This document shows positions 61,218 to 64,000 of a DNA stretch of 64,000 nucleotides, one piece after another. This DNA is from Alphaproteobacteria bacterium (GTDB taxonomy: Bacteria; Pseudomonadota; Gammaproteobacteria; Burkholderiales; Burkholderiaceae_C). How positions within the stretch are numbered: position 1 is the stretch's first letter; each line of letters starts with the position of its first letter. The notes beneath the pieces are model-generated. The model was not told the origin of the DNA. It ran no database searches and saw only the letters and a program-made list of their open reading frames with translations. Location of the stretch: contig JASGCM010000006.1 of NCBI GenBank assembly GCA_030054175.1, positions 1-64,000 on the forward strand, written 5' to 3'. Made by a program: the position numbers and the translations under genes.

Positions 61218-61667
61218 ATGAAACGCATGCTGTCCCTGGTGGTTACCACCGCTGCACTGCTGTTGGCCTTGCCCGCATCGGCCCAATTCGCCAAACCTGA
61301 AGACGCCATCAAATACCGCAAATCGGCCTTGACCGTCATGGGCACCCATTGGGCCCGTTTGGCCGGCATGGCGCAAGGCCGAATTCCTTATGACGCCAAA
61401 GCCGCTGCTGACAACGCCGCAGTGCTCGAGGTGGCGCACAAATTGCCTTGGGCCGCTTTTGGAGCCGACACCCAGAGCGGCGACACCAAAGCCAAGTCTG
61501 AAATCTGGAAAGAGCCGGCCAAGTTCAAGGAAGCCGAAGAAAGGCTTTTTGCCGAGGTCCCCAAAATTGTGGCTGCTGCCCGCAGCGGTAAGCAAGACGA
61601 CCTGAAAGCCGCCTTTGCCGCTGGTGGTGGCGTTTGCAAAAACTGTCACGATAATTTCCGACAGTGA
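61218..61667 (+). CDS. Cytochrome c prime
   Basis: The 149-residue periplasmic protein has a signal peptide (TTAALLLALPASAQ, cleavage after ASA) and the C-terminal heme site CKNCH at 140-144, as in cytochrome c' four-helix bundles with a five-coordinate heme. The family binds nitric oxide and protects against it. AAGGAG precedes the ATG. It is divergent from a cytochrome b gene, a common pairing. Confidence 0.92.
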   Translation: MKRMLSLVVTTAALLLALPASAQFAKPEDAIKYRKSALTVMGTHWARLAGMAQGRIPYDAKAAADNAAVLEVAHKLPWAAFGADTQSGDTKAKSEIWKEPAKFKEAEERLFAEVPKIVAAARSGKQDDLKAAFAAGGGVCKNCHDNFRQ

Positions 61668-61731
61668 GTGGTTCGGCCTGGCTGTGTGCGGTGCGACACC
61701 TGACCGCATCTCACATGCCTACAATGCCTTC

Positions 61732-62979
61732 ATGAATTCTCTCGACGGCATTCGCATCCTTGATTTATCCCGTGTGTTGGCCGGGCCTTGGTGCACTCAA
61801 AACCTGGGCGATCTGGGTGCCGATGTGCTCAAGGTCGAGCGCCCTGGCGCCGGCGACGATACCCGTACTTGGGGGCCGCCTTACCTGAAATACCCCCAAG
61901 GGGCAGACACCACCGAGGCTGCTTACTACTTGGGTGCCAACCGAAACAAACGCTCCATCACCTGCGACATCGCCAAGCCGCGCGGACAAGAATTGGTCCG
62001 TGAACTGGTTAAACACTGCGACGTCTTCATCGAAAACTTCAAAGTCGGCGACATGGCCCGCTACGGATTGGACGCCCAAAGCCTGCTGGCCATCAACCCG
62101 AAGCTGGTTTATTGCAGCATCACCGGGTTTGGACAAAACGGCCCCTACCGCCTGCGTGCCGGCTACGACTATGCCATTCAGGGCATGGGCGGATTGATGA
62201 GCGTCACGGGCGAACGTGATGATCTGGGCGGCGGCCCCCAAAAGGTCGGTGTGGCGGTGGCCGATCTGTTCACTGGCATGTACGCCACAGTCGCTATATT
62301 GGCCGCTTTGCGGCACGCCGAGCGCACCGGTGAAGGTCAGCACATCGACATGGCTTTGCTCGACACACAGGTCGCCATGTTGGCCAATCTGGGTGCGAAC
62401 TATCTGGTCAGTGGTCAGTACGATGGCAAGGTGCCCGGACGCATGGGCAACGCGCATCAAAACGTGGTGCCGTACCAGGTCTTCGAGACGGCGCCCAACG
62501 CTCAAGGTGAACGCGACCACATGATCTTGGCGGTCGGCAACGATGGTCAGTTCGCCAAGTTTTGTAATGTTGCCGGTCATCCCGAGTGGGCCAGCGACCC
62601 CCGATTTGCCAAGAACGCCGATCGGGTCCGCAACCGCAACGTATTGGTGCCCATCCTCGAACAAGCTTTCAAATCACGGCCCAAAGCCGATTGGTTGGCC
62701 GATCTTGAACAACATCAGGTGCCTGCCGGCCCCATCAATAACTTGGCAGAAGTCTTTCAAGACCCGCAGGTGCGTGAACGCGGCATGGTCAGTCAATGGA
62801 CCCATTCGGTTGGAACGCCCTTCGAGTTGGTCTCAAGCCCGCTCAAACTCAGCCGCACTCCGGTGCGCCGCGACTTGCCCCCACCGACCATGGGCCAGCA
62901 CACCGATGAGATTTTGCGGGAAGTGCTGGGCTATAACGATGCGCAAATCAGCGCGTTGCGTGCGTCTCAAGTCATCTGA
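61732..62979 (+). CDS. CaiB/BaiF (class III) CoA-transferase
   Basis: The 415-residue enzyme moves CoA between carboxylic acids. It starts LDGIRILDLSRVLAGPWCTQ, has the catalytic aspartate at 146 (LRAGYDYAIQGMGGLM), and GQHIDMALLDTQVAMLANL follows. ATG 61732 is chosen because homology starts there; the open frame begins at 61615 inside the cytochrome gene. Substrates cannot be assigned. The hydrolase at 63004 follows on the same strand. Confidence 0.92.
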   Translation: MNSLDGIRILDLSRVLAGPWCTQNLGDLGADVLKVERPGAGDDTRTWGPPYLKYPQGADTTEAAYYLGANRNKRSITCDIAKPRGQELVRELVKHCDVFIENFKVGDMARYGLDAQSLLAINPKLVYCSITGFGQNGPYRLRAGYDYAIQGMGGLMSVTGERDDLGGGPQKVGVAVADLFTGMYATVAILAALRHAERTGEGQHIDMALLDTQVAMLANLGANYLVSGQYDGKVPGRMGNAHQNVVPYQVFETAPNAQGERDHMILAVGNDGQFAKFCNVAGHPEWASDPRFAKNADRVRNRNVLVPILEQAFKSRPKADWLADLEQHQVPAGPINNLAEVFQDPQVRERGMVSQWTHSVGTPFELVSSPLKLSRTPVRRDLPPPTMGQHTDEILREVLGYNDAQISALRASQVI

Positions 62980-63003
62980 TCACGTGTAGAGTGGAGTGAA
63001 TCC

Positions 63004-63749
63004 ATGGCGAATTTCGTTTTGATACATGGCGCTTGGCATGGCGCCTGGTGTTGGCGCGAAGTCAGCGCCAGCCTCATTCGGGCAGGCCATCGCGCCCATG
63101 CCGTGACCTTGACGGGCGTGAGCGCGCTCACTTGTTGCGCCCTGGCATCGGTCTTCAAGATCACATCATGGACGTGGTTGCCGCCATTGAAGCCGAGGAA
63201 ATGAGCGATGTGCTGCTGGCCGTGCACTCTTACGCTGGCATGGTGGGCACCGGCGTGGCCGACCGCTTGGGCGCGCGCATCGCACACCTGGTCTATGTCG
63301 ATGCAGTGGTGCCTCGCCCGGGCGAGTCTTGGGGGTCAACCCATGCACGTGCCACCCGCGAAGGCCGACTGGCCGCGGCCCAGGCCAGCCCCAATTCCAG
63401 TTTTCCGCCTCCAGGTGCCAGCCTGTTCGGCCTGAGCGGTGAACAAGAGGCCTGGGTCAATCGCCGCCAAACGCCGCACCCAGCTCAGCCCTACATCGAC
63501 GAGTTGCACTTCTCCATCGATACCCTGGCCGCGATCCCGCGCACCTTCATCAGTTGCACCCAGCCCACTTTGGCTACCATCGATGCCATACGTCCGCGGG
63601 TCACGGATCCCAAGTTTTGGGATGGGTGTTGGCTGCCTGGTTCTCGCGTGATGGAAATGAAAACCGGCCACGACCCCATGGTCAGCGACCCTGAGGGGCT
63701 GACGCAAATTCTCTTGCAGTGCGTGCCTGGTGCAGAGGGCTCCCGATGA
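63004..63749 (+). pseudogene. Alpha/beta hydrolase (salicylate esterase-like), frameshifted
   Basis: The first frame gives NFVLIHGAWHGAWCWREVSA to HAVTLTGV, then runs into unrelated residues and stops at 63204. The family sequence resumes in another frame with ERAHLLRPGIGLQDHIMDVV and AVHSYAGMVG, the nucleophile elbow with serine, and continues to the catalytic histidine in MKTGHDPM, ending at 63749. The break is near 63115-63125 and needs one base (or four) added. The joined protein would be about 248 residues, normal for HGAWHG-type plant-esterase-like hydrolases. The open frame of the rest is clean, which suggests a recent lesion or a sequence error. Confidence 0.8.
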
Positions 63750-64000
63750 GGTTCAAACCACTGGCAAGTCGGATCGCGTTGACTCTGTTGACCTTGGCCG
63801 GCATCAGTGCCTGTAACCCGGCGTTGAATTGGCGCGAAGTGCGCTTTGACGACCGACCGGAAAAACTGCTGTTGCCTTGCAAGCCCGAGCGTGCAGAGCG
63901 TCAGGTGAGCCTGGGCGAGACCGCCACACGTTTGCGCTTGATGGGTTGCGAGGCCGAGGGGATGCACTTCACCTGGTCTCGACTGGACGTGCCCTTGGAC
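63746..64000 (+). CDS. Lipoprotein of unknown function, cut by the window end
   Basis: The ATG at 63746 overlaps the hydrolase stop as ATGA, and 85 codons are visible before the window ends. The start MRFKPLASRIALTLLTLAGI followed by SAC is a lipoprotein signal with Cys23 as the lipid site. The mature part has NWREVRFDD, LLLPCKPERAERQVSLG and MGCEAEGMHF. I recall similar hypothetical lipoproteins in Comamonadaceae but no function. Confidence 0.75.
   Translation, partial: MRFKPLASRIALTLLTLAGISACNPALNWREVRFDDRPEKLLLPCKPERAERQVSLGETATRLRLMGCEAEGMHFTWSRLDVPLD

Overview
The window is a 64 kb piece of a GC-rich chromosome that looks like a betaproteobacterium of the order Burkholderiales, most likely family Comamonadaceae (Limnohabitans, Rhodoferax or Hydrogenophaga-like). 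This rests on gene content and order: a fused indolepyruvate ferredoxin oxidoreductase, a three-subunit PntAA/PntAB/PntB transhydrogenase, a DUF3717 protein, topoisomerase III with a SWIB tail, and the recX-recA-marR neighbourhood next to sucCD, terC and a type IV pilin. The genus is not proven. No rRNA, tRNA, CRISPR array, insertion sequence or prophage was seen.

Layout. 1-1552: accessory edge with a possible 39-residue peptide ORF on the minus strand and a two-gene module resembling a TumE/TumA-type toxin-antitoxin pair. 1646-5146: fused indolepyruvate:ferredoxin oxidoreductase. 5249-13174: mltA and a minus-strand operon of a giant AsmA-like protein (YhdP), a PAS histidine kinase and a FixJ-type regulator. 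13260-15971: glnE, overlapping rfaE2 tail to tail. 16469-23806: a MerR regulator with a B12-binding domain, divergent from a tightly coupled operon (glutathione peroxidase, FAD amine oxidase, DUF1365, cyclopropane-fatty-acid synthase family, chalcone-isomerase-like, DUF3833 lipoprotein, SDR, NTF2-like). This reads as a light- or oxidant-responsive membrane-lipid modification module and is the most coherent accessory system here. The amine oxidase carries a one-base frameshift.

23801-35731: mostly housekeeping (GST, purB, M48 protease, moaC, pilin, terC, sucCD, argC, recX, recA with a LexA box, MarR). 35828-37941: an OmpR/TctE-type two-component system. 37964-39587: birA, an overlooked 55-codon gene and a GST, all coupled by ATGA overlaps. 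39603-43135: a SET-domain lysine methyltransferase divergent from topoisomerase III whose tail carries a histone-H1-like lysine/alanine stretch and a SWIB domain. A 45 bp alternating purine-pyrimidine tract lies between them, so this is a chromatin-flavoured locus in a bacterium. 43137-48750: a lone molybdopterin hydroxylase large subunit, a Nudix hydrolase, a DMT transporter, and a NicX-like dioxygenase followed by an alpha/beta hydrolase.

48909-54252: pntAA-pntAB-pntB with two palindromes in the leader, then fadD and an MTA/SAH nucleosidase. 54317-59302: promoter, structured leader and the ribosomal operon rplC-D-W-B, rpsS, rplV, rpsC, rplP, rpmC, rpsQ (no rpsJ at its head) with a clear terminator. 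59425-64000: Prx5-type peroxiredoxin, GNAT, divergent cytochrome b/cytochrome c', a class III CoA-transferase, a frameshifted alpha/beta hydrolase and a truncated lipoprotein gene. Two copies of a GGGGTC/GACCCC palindrome follow mtnN and the peroxiredoxin gene.
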